Positions 15,709-24,652 of a DNA stretch of 29,283 nt are shown piece after piece. The notes below the pieces were generated by a model. The model saw nothing but the letters and a program-made list of their open reading frames with translations, made no database searches and was not told the origin of the DNA. Position 1 is the stretch's first letter; each line of letters begins with the position of its first letter. Source of the stretch: an uncultured Saprospiraceae bacterium (GTDB taxonomy: Bacteria > Bacteroidota > Bacteroidia > Chitinophagales > Saprospiraceae). The position numbers and the translations under genes are program-made. Where the stretch lies: contig CALCMV010000328.1 in assembly GCA_937967535.1 (NCBI GenBank), forward strand, positions 1-29,283, written 5' to 3'.

Positions 15709-17169
15709 ATGGACGAAAAGATAATAGAAAATAAGGAACTCAGTATTTGGGAAGCATTGATACCGATTGTAGCATTGGTGGGGCTATTGGCATATAATGT
15801 ATTGGTCGCTTATGGCGATGATGCTTTGAGTGGTTCCAATCAATTTGTACTGCTTGTCGGGGCAGCCGTAGCGATGGTCGTGGGATTTCTCAACAAAGTC
15901 TCCTACACAGCCATGATTGATGAAGTAGCGAATAATTTTAAATCTACCACAGGTGCGATTTTGATACTGCTTTTTGTAGGTGCGCTGACGGGTACTTGGA
16001 TGATGAGTGGTGTCATTCCATCCATGATTTATTATGGTTTGATGCTCTTGAATCCGAAGATTTTTCTGGCAGCTTGTTTGGTTATTTGCTCTATCATTTC
16101 GATTGCAACGGGAAGTTCGTGGACAACTTCCGCTACGGTGGGTATCGCCCTCATTGGTATTGGCAAAGCGATTGGTTTGCCGCTTGGTATGGTAGCAGGT
16201 GCGGTGCTTTCGGGGGCATATTTTGGCGATAAATTGTCGCCACTATCAGATACGACCAACCTTGCGCCTGCGATGGCGGGTGCGGAGTTATTTACGCATA
16301 TTCGTTATATGTTGTACACTACTGTTCCTTCGATTACGATAGCTTTGGTCATATTTATCATACTTGGTTTTACGCAGAAAACGACAGGTGCGGCAGATAC
16401 GAGTGAGATTATGGCAGCTATTGACGGGGCATACCATATTACACCTTTGCTTTTCCTCGTACCGGCGGCAGTCATCGCGATGGTCGTGATGAAAACCAAG
16501 CCTTTGATTGCCCTATTTGTCGGAACGATTTTGGGTGGAAGTGCCGCGATTATTTTCCAACCGGACATCATTTTGAAAATTTCAGGTGAAGCCTCCATGA
16601 CCTTCAAAGCCGCCTACAAAGGCATGATGAACGCCATGACCGTTGACGCTGCGGTAGAGACAAGTAGTGCCGAACTGAATGACCTTTTTTCCACAGGCGG
16701 TATGAGTGGGATGCTGGGTACAATATGGCTCGTAATATGCGCTTTGGTATTTGGTGGAGTGATGGATGCGATTGGTGCATTGCAACGTATTAGTAGTGCC
16801 TTGTTGAGTGTAGCGACTTCGGTTTTGGGTTTGTTTGCGAGTACGGTGGCGAGTTGTCTGGCATTGAATATCACAGCTTCCGACCAATATTTGGCGATAG
16901 TGGTGCCGGGAAAGATGTTTGCCAAAGCCTATGAAGATAAGAATCTTGCCCCCGAAAATCTCAGCCGCACCCTCGAAGATTCGGGTACAGTGACATCGGT
17001 ACTTGTACCCTGGAATACCTGCGGGGCTTACCAATCAGGCGTACTTGGTGTCGGAGTTGCCGAATATTTCATTTACGCGATTTTTAATTGGATTAGCCCT
17101 TTTATGACTTTGTTGGTGGCAGCATTCCGCATCAAAATCAGACAATTGACAGAGAAAAACGTAGCGTAA
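15709..17169 (+). CDS. nhaC: NhaC-family Na+/H+ antiporter
   Basis: Inner-membrane secondary transporter that exchanges cytoplasmic Na+ for external protons; some relatives exchange other substrates such as malate/lactate with Na+ and H+. The ATG at 15709 is chosen over an in-frame TTG at 15700, giving 486 residues, the usual size. About a dozen hydrophobic segments are visible. The family signatures G135-S-S-W-T-T-S-A-T-V-G and D174-K-L-S-P-L-S-D-T-T-N are intact; the latter probably lines the ion path. Single gene, flanked by repeats on both sides; its 3' end runs into a GC-rich dispersed word. The family call is strong and substrate specificity is inferred. Confidence 0.92.
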   Translation: MDEKIIENKELSIWEALIPIVALVGLLAYNVLVAYGDDALSGSNQFVLLVGAAVAMVVGFLNKVSYTAMIDEVANNFKSTTGAILILLFVGALTGTWMMSGVIPSMIYYGLMLLNPKIFLAACLVICSIISIATGSSWTTSATVGIALIGIGKAIGLPLGMVAGAVLSGAYFGDKLSPLSDTTNLAPAMAGAELFTHIRYMLYTTVPSITIALVIFIILGFTQKTTGAADTSEIMAAIDGAYHITPLLFLVPAAVIAMVVMKTKPLIALFVGTILGGSAAIIFQPDIILKISGEASMTFKAAYKGMMNAMTVDAAVETSSAELNDLFSTGGMSGMLGTIWLVICALVFGGVMDAIGALQRISSALLSVATSVLGLFASTVASCLALNITASDQYLAIVVPGKMFAKAYEDKNLAPENLSRTLEDSGTVTSVLVPWNTCGAYQSGVLGVGVAEYFIYAIFNWISPFMTLLVAAFRIKIRQLTEKNVA

Positions 17170-17170
17170 A

Positions 17171-17205
17171 TGTAGCGCGGTACTTCCAGTCCGCGCCTTG
17201 CGTAT
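17171..17205 (+). repeat. GC-rich dispersed word
   Basis: Begins two bases after the nhaC stop. It matches the reverse complement of 12646-12680 at 29 of 35 positions, and all six differences are transitions. The word contains GCGCGG and CCGCGC, which can pair as a short stem. It is GC-rich in an otherwise AT-rich gap. Confidence 0.7.
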
Positions 17206-17222
17206 ATGGAATGAAAATATAG

Positions 17223-17251
17223 TTGCCTTGCATGCCCAAAATGCAAGGCAA
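17223..17251. repeat. Hairpin of the GCCTTGCAT family
   Basis: TTGCCTTGCAT (17223-17233) and ATGCAAGGCAA (17241-17251) form an 11-bp stem with a 7-base loop. It lies downstream of nhaC, where a terminator is expected, but only a short AT-rich tail follows. It shares its core with 9062-9096 and 27978-28017. Confidence 0.65.
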
Positions 17252-17355
17252 ATTGTTATATATACAACCAATTGTCGTCTAAATAAAACTGTTCGTCTAA
17301 AAAGCCCTTTGAAATTTCCATGAACGAAAATTGTGCAGTAATTTTGTACACATTT

Positions 17356-17363
17356 TAGCTTTG
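17356..17363 (+). promoter_or_regulatory. Possible -7 box for the M16 peptidase
   Basis: TAGCTTTG fits TAnnTTTG. A TTG at 17331-17333 lies upstream at a 22-base spacing, slightly longer than the usual 19-20. The leader would be about 75 bases. Confidence 0.35.
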
Positions 17364-17445
17364 ATAACTTAGTCAACATCTTTTAAATACTTTTCCTAAT
17401 CATATTCATTAGGTATCGAAAATGAATACAAAACATTAACAAACT

Positions 17446-18786
17446 ATGACGCAGAGAATCACGTTATTTTTCGCTTTCTTGCTGATGGGCATGGCAGCTA
17501 CTGCCCAATCCGTCAATATAGAATTCGAAGAATATACTCTTGACAATGGCTTGCACGTTATCTTACACGAAGACAAGTCCACGCCTATCGTTGCAGTATC
17601 TATTATGTACCATGTAGGCTCAAAAAATGAGAAGCCGGACCGTACCGGTTTTGCTCACTTTTTTGAACACTTACTTTTTGAAGGCTCAGAAAATATTGAC
17701 AGAGGCGAATTTGATAAATACGTAGAAAATGCCGGCGGCACACTCAATGCCAATACCAGCTACGACCGCACTTACTACTACGAATTGCTGCCTTCCAACC
17801 AACTCGAACTCGGTCTTTGGCTCGAATCAGAACGACTCCTGCACGCCAAAGTAGAAAACAAAGGCATCGAAACACAACGCGAAGTAGTCAAAGAAGAACG
17901 TCGTCAGCGTGTTGATAATCAGCCATATGGTACTTGGTCTCAGGAAATGTTTAGCCGTGCGTTTAAAGGTTATTCTTATGAGTGGCCTGTGATTGGTTAT
18001 ATGGAGCATCTCAACGCAGCAGAAGAAGAAGATTACAAAAATTTCTACAAAACCTTCTATGTACCCAACAATGCGGTACTCTCTATCGCAGGTGATTTGA
18101 ACATTGCCGAAACCAAAAAAATGGTTGAAAAATACTTCGGCAGCATCCCGCGTGGCAAAGCCGAAATCCCGCGCCCCAACAAGGAAGTACCCGAACTCGC
18201 AAGTGCAGAACGTGCCACAATTTATGACAATATCCAACTTCCGGCGGTCATCACCGGTTTCCGTATCCCTGCCGAAGGTACGCCTGATTACTACCCCGTA
18301 TCTATGCTTTCTACCCTCTTGGCGCAGGGGCAAAGTTCGCGCTTGTATCGCGCCCTTGTAGATGAGCAGCAGAAAGCCCTCCAAATCGGTGCATTTCCTT
18401 TCGGACTCGAAGATTCGGGTGTCAATGTGGTATTTGCATTGGTCAATGTAGGTGGTGATATTGACGAATTGGAAACCGCCCTGCAAAGCGAAATCGCCAA
18501 AGTACGCGATGGACTTATCGGTGAAAAAGAATTTCAAAAACTAAAAAATCAAGTTGAAAATGACTTTGTAACCGGCAATTCTACCATAGCACGTCGCGCC
18601 GAAAGCCTTGCCAATTACCATATGTATTTTGGTGATGCTAATTTGATTAATACAGAAATTGAGCGATATATGGCAGTTACCCGCGAAGACATCCAACGTG
18701 TTGCCAATAAATACTTTGTCAAAGATAACAGCGTAACTTTGCAATATTTACCAAAGTCATTGGATCCGAACCCTTCGGAAGAGTAG
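17446..18786 (+). CDS. M16 family zinc peptidase (active subunit)
   Basis: Exported metallopeptidase of the pitrilysin/insulinase type, 446 residues. The signal peptide is residues 1-20 (ends A-A-T-A-Q). The inverted zinc motif H71-F-F-E74-H75 is intact, and the third ligand is in the VVKEERR segment (E150 or E151), about 76 residues later as the family expects. The second half has the S-S-R-L-Y-R segment of the inactive half-domain that closes over the substrate. Probably periplasmic, degrading or processing peptides. The next gene is a catalytically dead M16 protein, so a heterodimer of active and inactive subunits, as in the mitochondrial processing peptidase and related bacterial pairs, is likely. 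Unusually, 590 bases with a dispersed element lie between them. Confidence 0.93.
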   Translation: MTQRITLFFAFLLMGMAATAQSVNIEFEEYTLDNGLHVILHEDKSTPIVAVSIMYHVGSKNEKPDRTGFAHFFEHLLFEGSENIDRGEFDKYVENAGGTLNANTSYDRTYYYELLPSNQLELGLWLESERLLHAKVENKGIETQREVVKEERRQRVDNQPYGTWSQEMFSRAFKGYSYEWPVIGYMEHLNAAEEEDYKNFYKTFYVPNNAVLSIAGDLNIAETKKMVEKYFGSIPRGKAEIPRPNKEVPELASAERATIYDNIQLPAVITGFRIPAEGTPDYYPVSMLSTLLAQGQSSRLYRALVDEQQKALQIGAFPFGLEDSGVNVVFALVNVGGDIDELETALQSEIAKVRDGLIGEKEFQKLKNQVENDFVTGNSTIARRAESLANYHMYFGDANLINTEIERYMAVTREDIQRVANKYFVKDNSVTLQYLPKSLDPNPSEE

Positions 18787-18909
18787 ATTTTTAAAATAAA
18801 TAAAACAATTCAAATTTGTTTTAATTACTTAATTATCAGAATTTTATAAAATATTGTTTTTATTATAAAAACTTTATAAATTTAAATGTGATTAGATTAT
18901 TTTTGTATT

Positions 18910-19096
18910 ATAAACTGGACTTTGGACATTGGGGAATTCGGAAACTGGGAAATTAGCTAAAACACTCATTATCAGTTATTTATGCTAATATATGTTTTGA
19001 TTTAAATTAATTTTATTAAAATATATATTGTGATGATAAATAATAAATTATGTTTAAGTTAGCCTAATTTCCGAGTTGCCTAATATCCAGTTATAA
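18910..19096 (+). repeat. Dispersed inverted-end element, copy B
   Basis: About 187 bp with inverted ends: AAACTGGACTTTGGACATTG on the left, and GCCTAATATCCAGTTATAA on the right, which pairs imperfectly. It aligns over its full length with the reverse complement of 4409-4590. Related half-elements are seen at about 27912-27932 (AACCGGACTTTGGATATT) and 24374-24414. It lies between two genes that would be expected to share an operon. Confidence 0.8.
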
Positions 19097-19194
19097 AATA
19101 ATATTTAAATAAAAAATATAATAATGAATGAGTTAAAAATATTCAAAATTAATTCACTTAAAATTAATAAATATTCAAATAAAAATACAATTAA

Positions 19195-19280
19195 CAATGT
19201 CTTCGCCAAATTATGAATTTTGAATGAGAAATAAATTTAAATTTTACTTTATTTTTCACTGATAATTATATTAATTAAAT
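19195..19280 (+). repeat. Shared AT-rich leader sequence, copy 1
   Basis: Contains TCTTCGCCAAATTATGAATT and later CACTGATAATTATATTAA, which match in order and spacing TCTTCATCAAATTATGAATT and CCTGATAATTATTTTTTAA at 24653-24735. Both lie upstream of plus-strand genes for exported proteins. Similarity is partial, and AT-richness inflates it. Confidence 0.45.
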
Positions 19281-19376
19281 ATTTTTTTCATTTAAAATTC
19301 AAAATTAGCGAACACATTAAATTAAGTGACTTAGAAATATTTACTCATTCATATCCCAATCACTAATAATAAAAAA

Positions 19377-21512
19377 ATGAAAAAATCAATCATATACTTG
19401 CTACCGATAGCTTTATTATTCTTCCAATGCGGAGGGACAAAAGAAGTCTCGGATGCTATGAAAAATGAAGTCAAGGAAGTTGTCAAGGAAATGACAGACT
19501 TTCGTAGCCAAGCCCCTGCACCGGGACCGGCACCAAAGATTCAAATCAACGACCCCGAAACATTTACATTGGACAACGGACTCCAAGTAGTCGTCGTTGA
19601 AAATCACAAAATACCGCGTGTTTCTTTCCAATTATTATTGGATACCGACCCGATGTTGGAGGGCGATATTGCAGGTGCGGGGAGTATGGCAGGTCAGATG
19701 TTGACCAAAGGCACGACCACCCGTAGCAAAGCACAATTGGACGAAGAAATTGATTTTATCGGTGCGCGACTCAGTACGAGTGATGGTGGTTTATTTGCCG
19801 CTTCACTGACCAAGCATGTGCCAACGCTGTTGGAATTGATGGCAGACGTGGTACTCAATCCCGCTTTTCCTGCCGACGAGTTGGAGAAGATGAAAAAACA
19901 ACGCCTTTCGGCTTTGGCTTCTGACAAAGATAGCCCCGATGCCATCGCAAGAAATGTAGCAAGCGTACTTCGCTACGGCAAAGACCATCCCTACGGCGAA
20001 CTCACCACAGAGGCAACCGTCGGGAATGTGACGCTCAACAAATGTAAAGCCTATTATGACACCTATTTCAAGCCGAATGTGGCATACATGGCAGTAGTAG
20101 GCGACATCACGCCCGCCGAAGCAAAGGATATGCTCAATAAATATTTGGGCGATTGGAAACGCGGCGAAGTACCCTCACACAGCTACAGCACGCCTACACA
20201 GCCCGATGGTACAGAGGTGGCATTTGTCAATAAAGACGGTGCGGTGCAGTCGGTCATTTCGGTGACTTATCCTGTTGATTTGAAACCGGGCGCACCGGAT
20301 GCGATTCCGGCAAGTGTGATGAATAGCATACTCGGCGGAGGGGTATTTTCAGGTCGTTTGATGCAAAATTTGCGTGAAGATAAAGCCTATACTTATGGTG
20401 CGCGTTCTTCTTTGAGTCGTGACAAATTGGTGGGTAGATTTTCTGCAGGTGCCAGTGTGCGTAATGAAGTGACGGATAGTTCTGTCGTCCAATTTATACA
20501 CGAACTCAATCGTATGCGCGATACAGATGTTGACCAAAAAGACCTTAATTTGGTACTCAATTCTATGACAGGCGGCTTTGCGCGTTCATTAGAACGCCCG
20601 GAGACTTTGGCGCGTTTCGCGCTCAATACCATTCGCTATAATTTGCCAAAAGATTATTATGCAACTTATCTGGAAAAACTCAATGCCGTCACTATCGCAG
20701 ATGTACGCGCGATGTCAAACAAATACATTAAACCGGAAAATGCGTATATATTAGTCGTTGGTAATGAAGATGAAGTAGCCGGTAAATTGGGTAAATTTGC
20801 CAAAAGCGGTCAGGTAGATTTCTATGATAATGAAGGCAACCCGGTAGAAAAGATCGAGATGCCAATGAACGTGAACGCAACGGAGATTATTGGTAAATTT
20901 GTCAAAGCAACAGGTGGCAAAGCGGCTTATGATGCGAGAAAAGATTATACGGCGAAATACAGCATGGAAGTACAAGGCATGAAGGCAGAGTTGGAAGAAA
21001 TGCGTAAAGCACCAAATATGTACAAGCAGGTAATGTCTATGGGCGGTCAGGTCATGCAAGCAGAGATATTTGACGGAGAAAAAGGTAAATCATCCGGCAT
21101 GAGAGGAACTAAAATGGTCGAAGGTGACGAATTGGAGAAGATGAAATATGAGTCTACCATGAATGTCGAAACACAGTACGAAAAACTCGGTTACAAATTC
21201 GACCTGAAAGGCATAGAAGCCATTGACGGCAGCGATGCCTACAAGATTAAAGTCACTGCACCCGATGGTAGTACAAGTACGGAATTTTATGATGTAGAAT
21301 CCGGTTTGAGAGTGCGCCAAATGGTCACAGAAGACGGCGGTCCGGCGGGTCCAATAACTGTTACCATAAATTTCGCAGATTACAAAGAAGTGGACGGTAT
21401 CATGATGCCCCATACAATGAAACAAAGTGTAGGTCCACAAAGTTTTTCTATCAAATTGGAAGAATACAAAGCCAATACAGGCATCAGCAATGATGAATTT
21501 AAGCTAGAATAA
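19377..21512 (+). CDS. Inactive M16 lipoprotein with LolA-like C-terminal domain
   Basis: A 711-residue predicted lipoprotein: F-F-Q-C18 is a likely lipobox after a short hydrophobic leader. Residues about 55-495 form two M16 half-domains (starting F-T-L-D-N-G-L-Q-V-V-V). The zinc motif is lost: the aligned positions are S103, G106 and Q107 in G-S-M-A-G-Q-M, so it cannot bind zinc in the usual way. It therefore probably acts as the partner of the active peptidase upstream. Residues about 505-711 form an extra domain opening F-V-K-A-T-G-G-K-A-A-Y-D, a pattern seen in LolA/outer-membrane-lipoprotein-sorting-like proteins of Bacteroidota. This fusion suggests a hydrophobic-ligand-binding or docking role at the envelope. 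An intrinsic terminator follows at once. Confidence 0.88.
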   Translation: MKKSIIYLLPIALLFFQCGGTKEVSDAMKNEVKEVVKEMTDFRSQAPAPGPAPKIQINDPETFTLDNGLQVVVVENHKIPRVSFQLLLDTDPMLEGDIAGAGSMAGQMLTKGTTTRSKAQLDEEIDFIGARLSTSDGGLFAASLTKHVPTLLELMADVVLNPAFPADELEKMKKQRLSALASDKDSPDAIARNVASVLRYGKDHPYGELTTEATVGNVTLNKCKAYYDTYFKPNVAYMAVVGDITPAEAKDMLNKYLGDWKRGEVPSHSYSTPTQPDGTEVAFVNKDGAVQSVISVTYPVDLKPGAPDAIPASVMNSILGGGVFSGRLMQNLREDKAYTYGARSSLSRDKLVGRFSAGASVRNEVTDSSVVQFIHELNRMRDTDVDQKDLNLVLNSMTGGFARSLERPETLARFALNTIRYNLPKDYYATYLEKLNAVTIADVRAMSNKYIKPENAYILVVGNEDEVAGKLGKFAKSGQVDFYDNEGNPVEKIEMPMNVNATEIIGKFVKATGGKAAYDARKDYTAKYSMEVQGMKAELEEMRKAPNMYKQVMSMGGQVMQAEIFDGEKGKSSGMRGTKMVEGDELEKMKYESTMNVETQYEKLGYKFDLKGIEAIDGSDAYKIKVTAPDGSTSTEFYDVESGLRVRQMVTEDGGPAGPITVTINFADYKEVDGIMMPHTMKQSVGPQSFSIKLEEYKANTGISNDEFKLE

Positions 21513-21534
21513 AAATGAAAAATCCCAAATTGCA

Positions 21535-21580
21535 AGCATCAAATTCCAGCTGGTTTTCAGTGGGATTTGATGCTTTTTTT
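21535..21580 (+). terminator. Intrinsic terminator of the M16 lipoprotein gene
   Basis: AGCATCAAATTCC pairs with GGGATTTGATGCT (one G-U pair) around a loop of about 13 bases, followed by seven T. It starts 22 bases after the stop codon. Confidence 0.85.
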
Positions 21581-21674
21581 ATATCAAGATATATAATTGT
21601 TAAGGGCTATATGCTTAAAATGGTGTCTCTCCATTGCTAAACATTTTTCACAATAAACACATCTTTTTAACATT

Positions 21675-24113
21675 ATGAGAAAAACTATTTACTTTGCATA
21701 CACAGTACTTACCTTATTTGTGTCCTCGACAGTAATTGCTCAAAACTGCGATAGTCTGGCACAAATCAGCTTAGAATTGCTTACAGATAATTTCGGCAGC
21801 GAAACTACTTGGGAGTTAACCAACGTTGCCGGAAATATCCTATCTTCCGGCGGTCCTTATGAAGATAATATTACCATTAATGAAATATGGTGCCTCGGAA
21901 ATGGTTGTTATACATGGACAATTTTTGATACTTATGGAGATGGAATTTGTTGCGAATACGGTGAGGGTTTCTACACCATTAGCAACGATGATGAAGGCAC
22001 AATAATCCGCACAGGCGGAGCATTCTTCATTGTCGAAACGGTTGAGTTCTGCATTACAGAAAGTGTTTGTATTGGAGGAAATAATGATGGAGACGAACTG
22101 TGTGCTGATATAGATTGTGATGATAATGACCCCGAAATTGGTATTCTGACGGGCTTGCCTTGCGACGATGGCAATCCCGAAACCCTTGAGGATATCTATG
22201 ACAGCAACTGTAATTGTGTTGGAAAACAACTATTACCATGTATAGATGGTAGTGTGAGTGGCTATCCTTGCAATAATGTCGATTTGGTTAGCTTTATGCC
22301 GCTTTCAGAGATGGGATGCTCCGAAGCCAATGATATATGGGGTTGGACAGACCCGCAAACCGGAAAAGAATATGCCATATTCGGGTGTAATGACCGAGCG
22401 GCTTTTATTGACATTAGCACACCGATTCTTCCGGTATTGATTGGTTCATTGCCGACACATACTGCGCCATCTTCTTGGCGAGATATGAAAGTCCATGCTG
22501 ACCATGCTTTTATCGTCAGCGAAGCCAACGGACACGGTATGCAGATATTTGACCTCAACCAACTGCGCGATGTCACCAACCCGCCCGTGATTTTTGATGC
22601 TACTGTCCATTTAGGTGATTTGGGAAATGGACTTAATTTAAGTAATTCTCACAATATCGTTATCAATGAATCATCAGGTTTTGCCTATACTGTCGGGAGC
22701 AATACATGTAACGGCGGATTGACTTCTATAGATGTAAGCGACCCTGCTAATCCCGTTTTTACAGGTTGTTTTACGGCTGACGGTTACACACATGATGCAC
22801 AATGCGTAAATTATATCGGACCTGACGGTGACCACATGGGGAAAGAAATATGTTTTAATTCCAATGAAAATACCCTGACGATTGTAGATGTCAGCGATAA
22901 AGCTGATATGATGCAAATCTCAAGAACAGGTTATTCAGAAGTAGGATACTCCCATCAAGGCTGGTTGACCGACAATCAGGAATATTTTTTGATGAATGAT
23001 GAACTGGACGAAGCATTCGGCGGAAACAATACCCGCACCCACATTTGGGATGTACGCGACTTAGATAATCCCGTTTATATGGGATTCTATGAAGCTCCTA
23101 TTCCTTCTATTGACCACAATTTATACATTCGGGGAAATCTCGCTTATTTGACCAATTACCGTAGCGGATTACGTATATTAGACATTAGCGATATTGCAAA
23201 TGCCAATTTGGTAGAAGTTGCCTATTTCGATACTTATCCTGCCAACGATGCAGCGATATTCAATGGCACATGGAGCAATTATCCCTATTTTGAAAGTGGT
23301 AATATCATCGTTAGTGATATAGAACAAGGTTTATTTGTACTCCAATACAATCCATCGGGTGGCGGGTCAAATATTACTGCAAATTTTACGCTTTCTTCCA
23401 CATCTATCTGTATGGGAGAATCCATCACTGTAACCAATAAAAGCGTGAACGCAGAATCATACAATTGGTCAGCACCGGGTGCCATGCCGGAGATGAGTAC
23501 AGATGAAAATCCGACATTCAGCTTCCCCCAAGCAGGTACTTACACGATTACGCTCACTGCATCAAGTGCAAGTGACAGCAATACCACAGAGCGAGAAGTT
23601 GTCGTTCACCAACTGCCCGTTGTACTCGAAATCACAGGTGAGGCACTTCCTGTAAATGGCTCTATCGAAACCTATACTACGCCATTTAATCAAGGTTCTA
23701 CATACACTTGGTTTATTGTAGGTGGTACACAAGTATCCGGCGATAATACCAATACCATTGAAGTCATGTGGAGTGACCCAAACAACATGGCTTTCCTTTG
23801 TGTAACAGAAACAAGTGTCAATGACTGTCAAAGTGCAGAGGAGCTTTGCTTCGATATCCTCACCGTCGTTAGTATGGAAGATATTGCACTCCAAAAAGGC
23901 TTAAACATCTTCCCTAATCCGACAGATGATATCCTCTACATCGAATCAAACGAAGCACCGAATAGTGTTGAAGTATTTAATGTTGTCGGACAGCGTATCA
24001 ATATCAATTATCAAAATAATACGATTGATATGTCGCAGCAAGCAAAAGGGATTTATCTTGTGCGTATTGCTTATGAAGAAGCTAGTGTGACGAGGCGTAT
24101 CGTAGTAGAGTGA
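21675..24113 (+). CDS. Choice-of-anchor B protein with PKD and T9SS sorting domain
   Basis: Large exported protein, 812 residues. Signal peptide 1-22 (ends V-I-A-Q). Residues about 24-130 form a Cys-containing domain (pattern Y-G-D-G-I-C-C-E-Y-G) seen in Bacteroidota surface proteins. About 133-185 holds an acidic Ca2+-binding-type segment (D-I-D-C-D-D-N-D-P) and a C-D-D-G-N-P repeat. About 190-565 is the 'choice-of-anchor B' domain, a propeller-like region with I-D-I-S/V-D-V-S-D repeats. About 570-650 is a PKD domain (ending G-T-Y-T-I-T-L-T-A). A short Ig-like part follows. The T9SS type A sorting domain starts near N744-I-F-P-N-P and ends R-I-V-V-E. It is expected on the cell surface or released. 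No enzymatic residues are recognised, so the role is probably binding or adhesion. Confidence 0.93.
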   Translation: MRKTIYFAYTVLTLFVSSTVIAQNCDSLAQISLELLTDNFGSETTWELTNVAGNILSSGGPYEDNITINEIWCLGNGCYTWTIFDTYGDGICCEYGEGFYTISNDDEGTIIRTGGAFFIVETVEFCITESVCIGGNNDGDELCADIDCDDNDPEIGILTGLPCDDGNPETLEDIYDSNCNCVGKQLLPCIDGSVSGYPCNNVDLVSFMPLSEMGCSEANDIWGWTDPQTGKEYAIFGCNDRAAFIDISTPILPVLIGSLPTHTAPSSWRDMKVHADHAFIVSEANGHGMQIFDLNQLRDVTNPPVIFDATVHLGDLGNGLNLSNSHNIVINESSGFAYTVGSNTCNGGLTSIDVSDPANPVFTGCFTADGYTHDAQCVNYIGPDGDHMGKEICFNSNENTLTIVDVSDKADMMQISRTGYSEVGYSHQGWLTDNQEYFLMNDELDEAFGGNNTRTHIWDVRDLDNPVYMGFYEAPIPSIDHNLYIRGNLAYLTNYRSGLRILDISDIANANLVEVAYFDTYPANDAAIFNGTWSNYPYFESGNIIVSDIEQGLFVLQYNPSGGGSNITANFTLSSTSICMGESITVTNKSVNAESYNWSAPGAMPEMSTDENPTFSFPQAGTYTITLTASSASDSNTTEREVVVHQLPVVLEITGEALPVNGSIETYTTPFNQGSTYTWFIVGGTQVSGDNTNTIEVMWSDPNNMAFLCVTETSVNDCQSAEELCFDILTVVSMEDIALQKGLNIFPNPTDDILYIESNEAPNSVEVFNVVGQRININYQNNTIDMSQQAKGIYLVRIAYEEASVTRRIVVE

Positions 24114-24141
24114 TGGCTAAAAGTAATTAACGAATCATATA

Positions 24142-24177
24142 AGCACCAAATTCCGACGGAATTTGGTGCTTTTTTTT
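24142..24177 (+). terminator. Intrinsic terminator after the choice-of-anchor B gene
   Basis: A perfect 13-bp stem (AGCACCAAATTCC / GGAATTTGGTGCT) with a 3-base loop is followed by seven T. It lies 28 bases after the stop. Confidence 0.92.
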
Positions 24178-24341
24178 GCCACTAATGCACGTGATTTCAA
24201 GGGAATTATCAATAAATTCGTAAAAAAATTAGTGTATTCGTGGCTAAAATATGTGCTATGGTGTCGATTATTTGTGCTTAACCACTTTTATCAAAAATAA
24301 TTTTTCTCACCTAGAGTAAGATTTGATAGTCAGGTATTTTC
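24178..24341 (+). repeat. Dispersed GCCACGAATGCAC-type element, copy 2
   Basis: Starts directly at the end of the terminator T-run. It shares two blocks with 15145-15285 in opposite orientation (41-bp exact at 24194-24234; 29 of 32 at 24288-24319). Copy 2 has about 20 more bases between the blocks. Confidence 0.8.
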
Positions 24342-24652
24342 AGCAATCTTTCAAATATTCACGATGTATTCCACCGAATTTCCTAATGTCCAATTATCTG
24401 ATTGCTGATAATAGAATGTTCTTGCCCTATATCGAACAAGCGCACATTTTTTATAAATAAAAAAACACTTCGTATTAATCTCATTAATAGATACTCACAA
24501 CGTTTTGTCTGATTTACGCATTAAATTAAAATAATATACGAAACTTTTCCACCGACATTCCGTAAAATAAACTCGCATTGAATTATCCGTATTTACGAAA
24601 AAAAGGAAACATCGAACATTTGTTAACAAATATTTTAAACATGCTCCTTTAC

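Larger units (their letters stand above)
18787..19376. other. 590-bp gap between paired M16 genes
   Basis: No gene. It contains dispersed element copy B (18910-19096) and a stretch at about 19195-19280 that resembles 24653-24735. The remainder is very AT-rich. No clear promoter with both boxes, and no terminator after the first M16 gene, could be picked out. Confidence 0.6.

Noticed and set aside
17171..17251. tRNA or small structured RNA gene after nhaC
   Set aside because: The GC-rich word and the hairpin do not form a cloverleaf, and there is no T-loop GTTCRA-type sequence; both parts recur elsewhere as repeats.
17827..18537. 236-residue minus-strand open frame
   Set aside because: Antisense to the M16 peptidase, which has an intact zinc motif and signal peptide; the antisense product is rich in F, C and Y, as expected for a shadow frame.
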